A stretch of DNA of 64,000 nt from Sva-07 sp963829585 (lineage in GTDB: Bacteria; Actinomycetota; Acidimicrobiia; Acidimicrobiales; Ilumatobacteraceae): positions 186,001 through 250,000 of the forward strand of contig CAWHJD010000015.1 of the NCBI GenBank assembly GCA_963829585.1, in the 5' to 3' direction. Within the stretch, counting starts at the first letter, position 1. Each line of letters starts with the position of its first letter. The notes beneath the pieces were generated by a model. That model was not told the origin of the DNA. It made no database searches and was given only the letters and a program-made list of their open reading frames with translations. Made by a program: the position numbers and the translations under genes. Shown here piece after piece: positions 30,219 to 40,713 of the stretch.

Positions 30219-30234
30219 GTTACCCGGGGGTAAC
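30219..30234. promoter_or_regulatory. BldD-box-like palindrome upstream of bldD
   Basis: GTTACCC-GG-GGGTAAC is a perfect 7-bp inverted repeat with a 2-base centre. The half sites fit the Streptomyces BldD pattern TnACnC / GnGTnA, though the spacer is one base longer than the consensus I recall. It lies between the rsmE stop and the bldD start. Confidence 0.55.
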
Positions 30235-30251
30235 TCGGCCATCATAGACTG

Positions 30252-30942
30252 TCAGCGTTCGAATGTCACGCAGAGTGCCGTTGCTGCCACCGCCGCGGTC
30301 TCCGTTCGGAGGATGTTCGACCCGAGCGACACCCGATCGCGCGCCACCTCGAGTTCGATGGGGCGACCACCCGCCCTCGGGCCCGATCGCCACCGACCTG
30401 TCCTCCGGGCCGAGGTGACGGCCACCCGGCTCGGCGGCCACGAAGTCCGCCAGCACGGTCGACGCCTCGACCGGCGCAGCGATCTCGACGCGCCACACAC
30501 GGCGACTCTGCCGACACGCCTCGTCGGCGATCCGCCGAAGACGTGCGAGCTGCGATTCCACACGATCGGGCTTCCACCGCACCACCGAGCGCTCCGCGTG
30601 CAGGAGTGCCAGGCGATCGACTCCGAGTTCGGTCACCTTCTGCACCAGCCAGTCCAGCCGGTCCCCCTTCGGCATGGCCACCGACAACGTGAACGGATCG
30701 GCGCGAGGCGCCTCGGCCACGATCTCGCTCGCAGCCTCCAGGGCCAGCGTCGAGCCGTCCACACGAACCGACGCGAGCAGCCAACGGCCACCACCATCGG
30801 TGACGCTCACCCGCTCACCGTCGCGCAGCCGCAGCACACGACGCAGGTGGTGCAGCGTGTCGTCGTCGATCGACAACACGTCCAACTGCTCCGGATCGAC
30901 CAGAACATGGGCGCTGGTCGATCGCAGCGACGACAGGTCCAC
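30252..30942 (-). pseudogene. rsmE: 16S rRNA m3U1498 methyltransferase, split by a frameshift
   Basis: Joined, the protein has about 229 residues, normal for RsmE. The N-terminal PUA-like part (DDDTLHHLRRVLRLRDGERV) and the SPOUT domain (AMPKGDRLDWLVQKVTELGVD, SVAIGPEGGWSP) read in one frame. The knot end ELEVARDRVSLGSNILRTET then AAVAATALCV reads in another. The switch lies at a GGGG run at 30360-30363 (CCCC in the gene); removing one base gives GGWSPIELEV. Length is 3n+1. This housekeeping gene is unlikely to be dead, so a consensus error is probable. Third gene of hrcA-dnaJ-rsmE. Confidence 0.88.
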
Positions 30943-30953
30943 GGCGGCCGCCG

Positions 30954-32090
30954 TCAGCTGAAGGCCGACTTGATGCGGCTGAACAGGCCCTCTTTCTCGT
31001 ACCCGACCACCTCACCGCGTCCCTCGGCGAACGCCGTGAGCAGTTCGACCTCCTTGTCGGAGAGCGTCTGCGGGATCTCCACACGAACGCGTGCGCGCAG
31101 GTCGCCGCGGCCACGGCCCCGCAGGTGCGGGACGCCACGCTGACGCAGGACGAACTCGCGGCCGGGCTGCGTGCCGGCCGGGATGACGAGATGCTCGGTG
31201 CCATCGAGGGTCTCGAGTTCGATCGCCGTGCCGAGCGCGGCCTGGGCGATCGAGATGGGCACCTCGGTGATCAGGTCGTGATCTTCCCGCACGAACAGGT
31301 CATGCGGTGCAACCCTGAGGTGAACGTACAGGTCGCCCGACCGCCCACCGCGAGGGCCGACCGCCCCCCGGCCCGACAACCGGAGTGTCGACCCCGAGTC
31401 GACACCGGCGGGGACGTCCACCTGATAGGTCTTGTCGACGGTGACCCGGCCTTCGCCACGGCACGAACCGCACGGGGTGGTGATGACCTGACCGAGACCA
31501 CCGCAGCGGCCGCACGGGCTGGCCGTGACCATCTGGCCCAGCAAGCTCTGGCGCACACGCTGGATCTGGCCGCTGCCACCGCAGTCGGAGCACGTGACCG
31601 GGCTGGTGCCGGCGCCGGCACCCGAGCCACTGCACTCCGCGCACGTGACCGGCAGCTTCAGCGACACGTCGACCTGATCACCGAACACCGACTGTTCGAA
31701 CGTGATGTCGGAAACGACTTCGATGTCCTGTCCACGCGGCGGCCCCGACGGACCACGCTGGCGACCGCCACCGAACGGGCTCCCTCCGCCGCCTCCGAAG
31801 AAGGTTTCGAAGATGTCACCCAGGCCCCCACCGAACAGGTCCTCCGCTGTCGGTCCCCCGCCGCCGTTGCCACCGACACCGGCTTCGCCGTAGCGGTCGT
31901 ACCGTGCTCGCTGGTCGTCGTCGGAGAGCACCTGGTACGCCTGGGCGATCTTCTTGAACTGCTCGGCAGCTTCAGCGTTGTCGGGATTCGCGTCGGGATG
32001 GAACTCGCGAGCTCGCTGACGGTAGGCCTTCTTGATCTCGTCGGCCGTCGCGGTGCGTTGCACGCCGAGGAGTGCGTAGTAGTCAGCCAT
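30954..32090 (-). CDS. dnaJ: chaperone protein DnaJ
   Basis: 378 residues. The J domain has the HPD tripeptide at 31-33, the Gly/Phe-rich region spans about 70-120, and four CxxCxGxG zinc repeats (CAECSGSG, CSDCGGSG, CGRCGGLG, CGSCRGEG) follow, so this is a type I (DnaJ1/DnaJ2-like) co-chaperone for DnaK. ATG 32090 (MADYYALLG) is the standard start. It sits 37 bases after hrcA and 11 bases before rsmE, so the CIRCE element upstream of hrcA should control it. Confidence 0.96.
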   Translation of the reverse strand: MADYYALLGVQRTATADEIKKAYRQRAREFHPDANPDNAEAAEQFKKIAQAYQVLSDDDQRARYDRYGEAGVGGNGGGGPTAEDLFGGGLGDIFETFFGGGGGSPFGGGRQRGPSGPPRGQDIEVVSDITFEQSVFGDQVDVSLKLPVTCAECSGSGAGAGTSPVTCSDCGGSGQIQRVRQSLLGQMVTASPCGRCGGLGQVITTPCGSCRGEGRVTVDKTYQVDVPAGVDSGSTLRLSGRGAVGPRGGRSGDLYVHLRVAPHDLFVREDHDLITEVPISIAQAALGTAIELETLDGTEHLVIPAGTQPGREFVLRQRGVPHLRGRGRGDLRARVRVEIPQTLSDKEVELLTAFAEGRGEVVGYEKEGLFSRIKSAFS

Positions 32091-32127
32091 GGCAGGCCCC
32101 ATCATGCCGGGACTTCGACACCGCGAC

Positions 32128-33124
32128 TCAGCCCTCCTCGATGCGGTGGCCGAGCTGTTTGCTCACGACTTCCACCGTGGCAAGGGCCTGCGGGTAGTTC
32201 ATCCGGGTGGGGCCGAGCACGCCGACCGAGCCGAGATGCTCCCCATCGACCACGACGGGGGCGACCACGACCGAGCACGCCGACAGCGGCTCGACGCCGT
32301 GTTCGACGCCGATGGCCACGGACATGCCGCGGTTGACGATGTCGCTGACGAGCGTGACGACCACGAACTGCTGCTCGAGGGTGGCGAGCACCGATCTGAC
32401 GATCTCGACGGCATCGAACACGTTGGCGACCGCGGCGGCGCCGCCGGTGAAGACCTGTTCAGGGCTCCCTGCCGACCGCAGCGCGGCGAGCGCTTCGTCG
32501 CACAACCGATCGACCACGGCATCGCCGGTCGGGGTGACGGCGCCCGATGGAGCCGAGCACACGACCATCGAGCAACGCCGACAGGTGAGCACCGGCGGCC
32601 GACAGCTTGAGATCGTCGTCGCCCTCGGACAGGTCGATCGACACGTTCTCGACCGTGCCGTTGGCGAAGACGACCACGACGGTGGCCGCGGTCGCCGACA
32701 GCGACACGATCTGTACTCGCCGCACGGGCACCGCCTCGGCCCGTGGACCGACCACGACGCCGGCGTTGTTGGTGAGTGAGGCGAGCAGATTCGACGTCTG
32801 GTGCAGCATCTCCTCGAGCCGGCCGTGGGCTGCGGAGAAGAACTCGCCGACCTGCCTGGTGGTGGCGGTGTCGAGGTGGCCGGGCGCCGTCAGGTGGTCG
32901 ACGAAGTAGCGGTAGCCCTTGTCGGTGGGGATTCGCCCGGCCGAGGTGTGAGGCTGGACCAGGTATCCCTCGTGCTCGAGGTGGGCCATCTCGTTCCGCA
33001 CGGTCGCCGACGAGACCTTGATGCTGGGCGCCTCTGCGATGTGGCTCGATCCCACGGGCTGGGCCGTGGCGATGTACTCCTGCACCACGGCAGTCAGGAT
33101 CGCTGTCTTGCGGTCGTCCAACAT
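32128..33124 (-). pseudogene. hrcA: heat-inducible transcription repressor HrcA, split by a frameshift
   Basis: Joined length is about 331 residues, normal for HrcA. The N-terminal winged helix is MLDDRKTAILTAVVQEYIAT, with QPVGSSHIAEAPSIKVSSAT and NEMAHLEHEGYLVQPHTSAG. The C-terminal part (AVVDRLCDEALAALRSAG ... LGPTRMNYPQALATVEVVSK) is in another frame. The switch is at CCC 32543-32545; deleting one base restores GSIGAVTPTGDAVV. Total length is 3n+1. A sequencing error is likely. HrcA represses chaperone genes at CIRCE, which is present directly at its own start codon. Confidence 0.9.
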
Positions 33125-33151
33125 CTGGCACTCCAGTCTATCGACTGCCAG
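33125..33151 (-). promoter_or_regulatory. CIRCE operator of hrcA-dnaJ-rsmE
   Basis: On the minus strand CTGGCAGTC, a 9-base spacer, and GAGTGCCAG match the actinobacterial CIRCE form with one mismatch. The last base abuts the hrcA ATG. The spacer contains TAGACT, a good -10 box 10 bases before the ATG, and the right arm contains GGAG, a possible ribosome-binding site. Bound HrcA would therefore cover promoter and start codon together. Confidence 0.88.
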
Positions 33152-33169
33152 CGCCCCGGACCGACCGTC

Positions 33170-33232
33170 GGTCTGTCGGGGTCGGGTCCGGAAAGACCGG
33201 GGCGGTCTGTCGGGGTCGGGTCCGGAAAGACC
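33170..33232. repeat. paired REP-like elements, family A, first pair
   Basis: Two identical 29-base units (33170-33198 and 33204-33232). Each begins GGTCTGTCGGGGTCGGGTCC and ends GGAAAGACC, with complementary ends apart from one mismatch. They lie between the CIRCE element and the 3' end of the photolyase gene. The same unit pair recurs at 48963. Confidence 0.85.
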
Positions 33233-33235
33233 GGG

Positions 33236-35158
33236 TCAACGGATCGAGGCGAGGCGGCGGAGTGCCTCGTCGCGTTCGGTCCGATGATCGAGCATGGGGG
33301 CGACGGGCTCGGGCACCCACCGGGCGACGTACTCGCCGTCGGGGTCGTATCGCTCTTGCTGGAGGGTCGGGTTGAACACCCGGAAGTACGGGGCGGCGTC
33401 GGTGCCGGTGCCCGCCGCCCACTGCCAGCCGTGGTTGTTCGACGCGAGGTCGGCGTCGATCAGGTGCTGCATGAACCACCTCGCTCCCCACTGCCAGGGC
33501 AGGTGGAGATCCTTCACGAGGAAGCTCGCCACGATCATCCGCACCCTGTTGTGCATCCAACCCGTCGCCGCGAGTTGCCGCATGCCGGCGTCGACGATGC
33601 CGAATCCTGTCGCGCCGGCCGCCCACAGATCGAAGCGCCGCCGTGCCGCAGCGTCGGTGTCGACGGGCATGGCGTCCATCTTGCCGTTGAGGTTCTCCCA
33701 CGCCGTCCGGGGCTGCTGGAACAACACGTCGGCATAGAACTCCCGCCACGCGAGTTCGCTGGAGAAGACGGTGTGCCCTTTCGGCCCGGCGCCCGACGCG
33801 TCGAGCTCGGCCAACAACTGACGCGGATGGATCGTGCCCCATTTGAGCGCCGGGGAGAGTCGGCTCGTTCCGTCGACCCCCGGGAGGTTGCGCTGGTCGG
33901 GGTAGTCGTCGATGACACCGCCGAGGAACTGCGACCACAGGCCGTGAGCGGCCTCCTCCCCTGCTGGTGGAAGGTCGCACGCCGGGTCCGCACTCGTCGG
34001 CAACGGATCACCCACGATGCCGGATGCCCCGGCGCCGAGCCAGCGGAAGCTGTCGTCGGGGGCGTCGATCGGAAGCTCCCAGCCGATCTGGCGCCACACC
34101 TTCGAGAACGGGGTGAACACGGCGTACGGATCGCCGTCGCTCTTGCGGACGCTCCCCGGCGCCACGGCGTAGGGAGAACCGACGCCCTGGAGCGAGCGGC
34201 CCTGCGATCGCAGTGCCGCAGCGACGGCAGCATCGCGGGCACGTCCATAGGGCGCGTAGTCGCGGCTGACGAACACCGCGTCGGCACCGGTTTCCGCCGC
34301 CAGACGGGGCAACGTGTCGACCGGATCGCCGTGCCGTACGACGAGCCCGGTCCCCGAACGACGACGGATCTCGGCATCCAGCGACGACAGGCAGTCGTGC
34401 AGGTACGCGAGGCGAGGTGCTCCGGATGCGGCGAACGCCGGGTCGACGACGAAGACGGGGACCACCTCGGCACGGTCGGCGCCCGCAGCGATCAGCGCCG
34501 GATTGTCCTCGAGACGCAGATCCCGCCGAAACCAGATGATGGAGCGCTTCACGACCCCGGTTGTACCCGCAGTTCGGCGACCCCGCCGCATCAAGATGGC
34601 GCTCGATCTCCGATTCTGTGTGTACTGATCCTCGTCGCCCACCGAGACGGTGCCCGGCTCGACGACCACGGCGCAGATCCCGCGCAGACGGAGGTCCTTG
34701 CGTGAATTGACCCAGCGGGCCGCGTCGACGCCGAATCGTTCGGCAAACTTCGCGCAGCCGTTGTGCGGCTTCTCGGTCACCTCGATCACCGCGGTGCCGA
34801 TGCGGAGGCGGGTACCCGCGGGCGCGGCGCCGAGCGAGAGGTCGAAGTCGACGATGAACTGGTCGCCCGCGAGCGACCAGCGCCTGCGATCGGCGCCGGC
34901 GACCGCCGCGAGTGCTCGAGCACTCATGATGTTCAGCTCCGCGAGCGGATCGGCAGGGCCGCCGGCCGGCCGACTGCTGCCACGCTCGAGATAGTTGTCG
35001 CCGACGAGCCCGACGCCCGGGCGCAACTCGCCGACGTCGAGTATCCGGCGTTCCCCCACCGCCGGCCTGGCAACGATCAGCTCGACGATCCCGACGTCCG
35101 ACGGCGCCGCAGCGACACGATCGAGCTGGGCATCGAGTTCCTCGAGGGTGGGAGGCAT
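33236..35158 (-). CDS. MOSC domain-DNA photolyase fusion protein
   Basis: One uninterrupted frame of 640 residues holds two enzymes. Residues about 20-180 form a MOSC domain (LNIMSARALAAVAG, KPHNGCAKFAERFG with the conserved Cys, NSRKDLRLRGICAVV). Residues about 203-640 form a cryptochrome/photolyase: SIIWFRRDLRLEDNPALI, then ELAWREFYADVLFQQPR, MRQLAATGWMHNRVRM and SNNHGWQWAAGTGTDAAPYF for FAD binding. The photolyase would repair UV dimers. The linker of about 30 residues looks like untranslated sequence. GTG 34552 could start a separate photolyase, so two genes with a lost stop codon is a real alternative. Confidence 0.8.
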   Translation of the reverse strand: MPPTLEELDAQLDRVAAAPSDVGIVELIVARPAVGERRILDVGELRPGVGLVGDNYLERGSSRPAGGPADPLAELNIMSARALAAVAGADRRRWSLAGDQFIVDFDLSLGAAPAGTRLRIGTAVIEVTEKPHNGCAKFAERFGVDAARWVNSRKDLRLRGICAVVVEPGTVSVGDEDQYTQNRRSSAILMRRGRRTAGTTGVVKRSIIWFRRDLRLEDNPALIAAGADRAEVVPVFVVDPAFAASGAPRLAYLHDCLSSLDAEIRRRSGTGLVVRHGDPVDTLPRLAAETGADAVFVSRDYAPYGRARDAAVAAALRSQGRSLQGVGSPYAVAPGSVRKSDGDPYAVFTPFSKVWRQIGWELPIDAPDDSFRWLGAGASGIVGDPLPTSADPACDLPPAGEEAAHGLWSQFLGGVIDDYPDQRNLPGVDGTSRLSPALKWGTIHPRQLLAELDASGAGPKGHTVFSSELAWREFYADVLFQQPRTAWENLNGKMDAMPVDTDAAARRRFDLWAAGATGFGIVDAGMRQLAATGWMHNRVRMIVASFLVKDLHLPWQWGARWFMQHLIDADLASNNHGWQWAAGTGTDAAPYFRVFNPTLQQERYDPDGEYVARWVPEPVAPMLDHRTERDEALRRLASIR

Positions 35159-35268
35159 CGACCAAGTATGGCCGCCGCCGTCAGCAGACTCGGGACGAAT
35201 TCCCCGTGCGCTGCTGGCCGTCCGGCGCGCATCATGGGATCACAGCATTCGATGAGGAGGAGGCCGCC

Positions 35269-35802
35269 ATGAGCGCACTGGTCGTGTACGAGTCGATGTT
35301 CGGCAACACCCACGTGATCGCCGACCACATCGCAACCGGGCTGCGAACGCAACTCGAGACCACGATCGTCGGAGTCCACGATGCCACCGTCGAACTCGTC
35401 GAGTCGGCCGACCTCGTCGTGGTGGGCGGGCCGACGCACGTGCACGGGATGACAAGTCAACGCAGCCGCGAGGGCGCCAAGGACATGGCCGCCAAGGACA
35501 GCGAACTCCACCTCGACCCCGACGCCGAGGGTCCCGGGCTTCGCGACTGGTTCGACGAACTCCCCGAGGCGCAGCGGGGCCGGGCAGCGGCGTTCGACAC
35601 ACGGGTGCACGCCAGCACGCTCGTGACCGGCCAGGCGTCGAAGGGCATCGTCAAGCGCCTGCGTCGCCACGGATTCACCGTGCTCGTCGAACCCGAGAGC
35701 TTCTTCGTCGACAAGTCGAATCATCTGGAGCCGAACGAGGCGGATCGTGCCGAAGCGTGGGGCCGCTCCCTGGCCGAGGCCGTCGTTCAGGCTCGTACCT
35801 GA
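35269..35802 (+). CDS. flavodoxin family protein
   Basis: 177 residues. The FMN phosphate loop is YESMFGNTHVIAD (S/T-x-T/F-G-N-T type), and the second loop is VVVGGPTHVHGMTS, with an aromatic-poor isoalloxazine site. ATG 35269 follows GAGGAGGAGG with 5-7 bases of spacing, a strong start. The role is a one- or two-electron carrier or a quinone-type reductase; the partner is unknown. It is divergent from the MOSC-photolyase gene, and a light or redox link is possible but unproven. Its 3' end overlaps the HTTM gene by 16 bases. Confidence 0.86.
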   Translation: MSALVVYESMFGNTHVIADHIATGLRTQLETTIVGVHDATVELVESADLVVVGGPTHVHGMTSQRSREGAKDMAAKDSELHLDPDAEGPGLRDWFDELPEAQRGRAAAFDTRVHASTLVTGQASKGIVKRLRRHGFTVLVEPESFFVDKSNHLEPNEADRAEAWGRSLAEAVVQART

Positions 35803-36728
35803 GGCCTCGCCCAGGGCATCCACGCGGCCCGATCGGTCCAGAGTCGCTCGATGCGGAAGAACGGGGCGAAGGCGACGAGGAAGAGCGGGTACGGGAACCC
35901 GATCAGCATGAACGCCAGGACCCCGGCATGGAGGAGCCAGGCGGCCATCACCCACGCCGTTCGGACCTTCCCGCCGAGCAGCGCGATCGGAGCCGAGAGT
36001 TCGACGGCGATCGTCGCCGCAGCAGCGAACGGCCACACCCACGCCAGGCTCACACCGCTGGCGGCGAGCGGCGACGGGTCACCACCGAGGAGGTCGAGAC
36101 GAGCGGCCGCGTAGGCGACATGGTTGCGCAGCGTGTCACCGGTGATCCAGTCGAGTCCGCCGTAGCGCAGCTTGGCGAGGCCGGCGATCACATAGGTGAT
36201 CACGACGACGAGCGCGGTGAGCGCGATCGGCCACCCGTAGCTCGTCGGCTCCCGACCGGCTCGTCGCCTGCCGGCCCTCGCGTCGAGCGCCCATCGATCC
36301 GCGGCCGGGGCGAGCCCCACGATCAACAGGTGCAGGACGAACAGGTTCTCGAAGTGCAGGAGCTGGCCCCACGACCCTCGGTAAGTCCCGAGTGCCAGCC
36401 AGCCCACGGCGAACACCGGAGCCAGCCGGCGGTACTGCCACCCGAGCGTGTACGCGAGCCCGGCGACGAACGTGACGCCGATCAACGCGACGAGCGCCCA
36501 GTCGGGTACCGGGCCCGTCAGCGCCGACGCCACACCGACGCCGTCGAACCCGGACTCCCGCTCGGTGAGCTGCACGAACACCGGCAGTCTGATCGCCAGG
36601 TACGCGACCGCGAACACGCCGGTCAGTATCCGCAGCATGGCGAGACGCTCGGGCGGTGCCTGCGCGTCGACGATCCGCCACAGCTCCGGCGCGGCCGCCT
36701 CCCGCTCGACCGTCGGTGTCCAGGTCAC
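35787..36728 (-). CDS. HTTM-domain membrane protein (vitamin K carboxylase-like)
   Basis: 313 residues with about eight transmembrane helices. The pattern RLAMLRILTGVFAVAYLAIR, LHFENLFVLHLLIVGL and TYVIAGLAKLRYGGLDWITG then DTLRNHV is characteristic of HTTM proteins, distant relatives of the vitamin K-dependent gamma-carboxylase membrane domain. The soluble carboxylase part is absent. GTG 36728 overlaps the stop of the preceding 145-residue gene (GTGA), so they are coupled. The biochemical role of bacterial HTTM proteins of this size is not established. Confidence 0.85.
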   Translation of the reverse strand: MTWTPTVEREAAAPELWRIVDAQAPPERLAMLRILTGVFAVAYLAIRLPVFVQLTERESGFDGVGVASALTGPVPDWALVALIGVTFVAGLAYTLGWQYRRLAPVFAVGWLALGTYRGSWGQLLHFENLFVLHLLIVGLAPAADRWALDARAGRRRAGREPTSYGWPIALTALVVVITYVIAGLAKLRYGGLDWITGDTLRNHVAYAAARLDLLGGDPSPLAASGVSLAWVWPFAAAATIAVELSAPIALLGGKVRTAWVMAAWLLHAGVLAFMLIGFPYPLFLVAFAPFFRIERLWTDRAAWMPWARPQVRA

Positions 36729-37162
36729 GGCTGCTCGATCTCACATCGCGCGTACACAGTTCGATCGAGCAGGCTCGGCGAGCCTGACACCCGCGCGACG
36801 ACGTCATGACGCTCCGTGACGACCTCGATCGCCACCGCATCATCGGGGAGGCCCGACCAGCCGTCCGCTCGGTCGGCGATCTCGATGCAGCGGACGTCGG
36901 CACGGCCCTCGCGGAGCGCGCTGCGCAGTTCGCCGGCGACGATCAGCGGATCGTCGCTGTCGCCGATCACCCCGAGGCTCAGTGCCGACGCCGATCCCTG
37001 CGCATCGACCGCCTGCGCCGTCGCGAAGGTGACCGCTTCACCGCGCGTCCGCGAGTACATCGGGTAGGTCGACAACGGGAAGCTGTCGCGGTCGACGATC
37101 ACCGGACCGACGAGCGCGCCGACGACCCCTGCGGTCACCAGGATCCGAGCGCGCCGATCCAT
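36725..37162 (-). CDS. single-pass membrane hypothetical protein coupled to HTTM gene
   Basis: 145 residues. An N-terminal hydrophobic segment (ARILVTAGVVGALVGPVIV) is followed by SFPLSTYPMYSRTRGE and a soluble part. FPLSTYPMYS-type motifs occur in small proteins encoded beside HTTM genes and may form part of that complex, but this is inference. I chose ATG 37162; a GAGGAG directly abuts it, so the ribosome-binding site is atypical. It lies 31 bases after the MFS gene and overlaps the HTTM gene start by four bases. Confidence 0.75.
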   Translation of the reverse strand: MDRRARILVTAGVVGALVGPVIVDRDSFPLSTYPMYSRTRGEAVTFATAQAVDAQGSASALSLGVIGDSDDPLIVAGELRSALREGRADVRCIEIADRADGWSGLPDDAVAIEVVTERHDVVARVSGSPSLLDRTVYARCEIEQP

Positions 37163-37193
37163 CTCCTCAGCATGCCGCGCACGTGCGATCGCC

Positions 37194-38423
37194 TCAACCG
37201 ACGCGGCTCGACGGGGCGAGTTCGGTTGTCGCTCGGTTCCCCGACTGCCAGTACAGACCGGCAACGCCGACGCAGACCAGGCTGATCACACTGCTGTAGG
37301 CGAGCGCCCACTCGGCGCTGACGTTGTCGGCGATCAGACCCGTGAGCGGGCCACCGATCGGCGTCGACCCCAGGAATGCCACGGCCTGCAGGGCCAGGAG
37401 CCGGCTGCGCATGTCGGCCGGACACTCCTGCTGCACGATCGCGTTCGCTCCGGCGATGAAACCGGCACTCCCGACGCCGAACGGGATCGCCCACACGAAT
37501 GCCAGCCAGAGGCCCGGCGACCAGGCGAGTCCGAACCCGGCCAGGGCCATCACCACCAGCGAGCCGAAGAACCATCGCATCGTCACGCTCTGATGCCGGG
37601 CGGTCAGCAACGAACCGGTGAGCGATCCGACCGACATCACCGCCAGTACGAAACCGAACACCGCCTCGCCGCCCCATCGCTCGTCGGCGAGCTTCGGGAG
37701 CACGACCGCCTGATTGAACGCGACCGCGCTGACGATCACCAGCAACGTGTAGATGATCGCCATGTCGCGCCGACCGGCAACGAAGTGCAACGCCTCGCGG
37801 ATCGGCTTGCCACCCTTCGGACGCCGGGGCATCGGGAACATCTCGTCGCGCCGGATGGCGACGAGCGAGAAGATGATCGCGAAGAACGAGACGCCGTTGA
37901 AGATGAAACACCAGGCGGTACCGACGGCGGCTACCAGCCCGGCTGCCATCGCCGGACCGAAGATCCGTGATCCCGTCATGACCGCCGTGTTCAACGATGT
38001 CGCGTTCGAGATGTCGGCCGTCGGGACCAACTCGGTCACGAGGCCTCGTCGCGCCGGGTTGTCGAATGCGGCGATCACCCCGAGCACCAACGAGAGCACG
38101 TAGACGACGGGGAGCGTCACGAGTCCGGCCAGATCGAGCACGCCGAGCAACAACGCCTGCGCGGCCAGGCCGCTCTGCGTGAGGATCGCCATCGTGCGCT
38201 TGTCGTAGGTGTCGGCGATGACACCGGCCCACGCGCCGAGCAACAGCATCGGCAGGAACTGCGCAGCGACACTGATCCCCACGGCGGTCGCCTCGCCGGT
38301 CAATCGGTAGACGAGCAGCGACATCGCGGTCATCTGCAACCACGTGCCGACATTCGACACGGCCAAGCCGGCGAAGAACAACCTGGCGTTGTGGTACTTC
38401 AGTGAGCGGAACGTCGACGACAC
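37194..38423 (-). CDS. MFS transporter (EntS/MFS_3-like)
   Basis: 409 residues and about 11-12 helices. The N-terminal half FAGLAVSNVGTWLQMTAMSL and the cytosolic loop ADTYDKRTMAILTQSG are typical of the MFS_3 or enterobactin-exporter-like group, whose members usually export small hydrophobic compounds. GTG 38423 lies 13 bases after the lepA stop, so lepA, this gene, the 145-residue gene and the HTTM gene may form one transcript. The substrate is unknown. Confidence 0.88.
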   Translation of the reverse strand: MSSTFRSLKYHNARLFFAGLAVSNVGTWLQMTAMSLLVYRLTGEATAVGISVAAQFLPMLLLGAWAGVIADTYDKRTMAILTQSGLAAQALLLGVLDLAGLVTLPVVYVLSLVLGVIAAFDNPARRGLVTELVPTADISNATSLNTAVMTGSRIFGPAMAAGLVAAVGTAWCFIFNGVSFFAIIFSLVAIRRDEMFPMPRRPKGGKPIREALHFVAGRRDMAIIYTLLVIVSAVAFNQAVVLPKLADERWGGEAVFGFVLAVMSVGSLTGSLLTARHQSVTMRWFFGSLVVMALAGFGLAWSPGLWLAFVWAIPFGVGSAGFIAGANAIVQQECPADMRSRLLALQAVAFLGSTPIGGPLTGLIADNVSAEWALAYSSVISLVCVGVAGLYWQSGNRATTELAPSSRVG

Positions 38424-38436
38424 CGCTCCGCCGCTC

Positions 38437-40221
<1,785 letters not shown>

Positions 40222-40267
40222 GACCGACCCAACGCTATCTGGGCCTGCTGCCGCTCATGTCGGCACG

Positions 40268-40297
40268 TTGCCGCTGGTGGAGGGCGCCCGATAGAGT
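40268..40297 (+). promoter_or_regulatory. sigma70-type promoter of rpsT
   Basis: TTGCCG (40268-40273) and TAGAGT (40292-40297) are 18 bases apart. Transcription would begin near 40304 and give a leader of about 64 bases. Confidence 0.55.
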
Positions 40298-40367
40298 TGC
40301 GAGGCTGTTCAGTGGGGCATCGGGCCCCCCGGACACGACGATCGACGAAAGCACAGGTTTCACGGCC

Positions 40368-40625
40368 ATGGCCAACATCAAGAGCCAGAAGAAGCGCATT
40401 CTCACGAACGAGAAGCGCCACGAGCGCAACAAGGCCGTCAAGGCCGAGGTCAAGACGCGCACCAAGCGCGCCAACGACACGATCGGCACCGACGACAACG
40501 AAGATGCCGTGCGCCTCGCCGTCAAGCGCATCGACAGCGCTGCCTCGAAGGGCATCATCCACAAGAACACCGCGGCCCGCAAGAAGAGCCGCCTGATGAA
40601 GAAGGTCAACGCCGCCACCGGCTGA
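40368..40625 (+). CDS. rpsT: 30S ribosomal protein S20
   Basis: 85 residues, highly basic and helical: MANIKSQKKRILTNEKRHER at the N-terminus, then ALKTRTKRA-type repeats and AARKKSRLMKKVNA. It binds 16S rRNA early in 30S assembly. ATG 40368 gives the conserved MANIKSQ start. It is a single-gene unit with its own promoter and a large hairpin after the stop. Confidence 0.97.
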   Translation: MANIKSQKKRILTNEKRHERNKAVKAEVKTRTKRANDTIGTDDNEDAVRLAVKRIDSAASKGIIHKNTAARKKSRLMKKVNAATG

Positions 40626-40635
40626 CCTCCTCACT

Positions 40636-40687
40636 CCGAAATTCGCCTGGGAGTGCGCGCTGAGCGCGCAATTCCAGGCATTTTCGG
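40636..40687. terminator. bidirectional terminator between rpsT and holA
   Basis: Nested stems CCGAAA/TTTCGG, GCCTGG/CCAGGC and GCGCGC/GCGCGC around loop TGA lie 10 bases after the rpsT stop and 26 bases before the holA stop on the other strand. TTTT at 40681-40684 lies in the outer arm. Confidence 0.75.
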
Positions 40688-40713
40688 TTTCAGGGCGTTG
40701 TGCAGGGCGTTGT

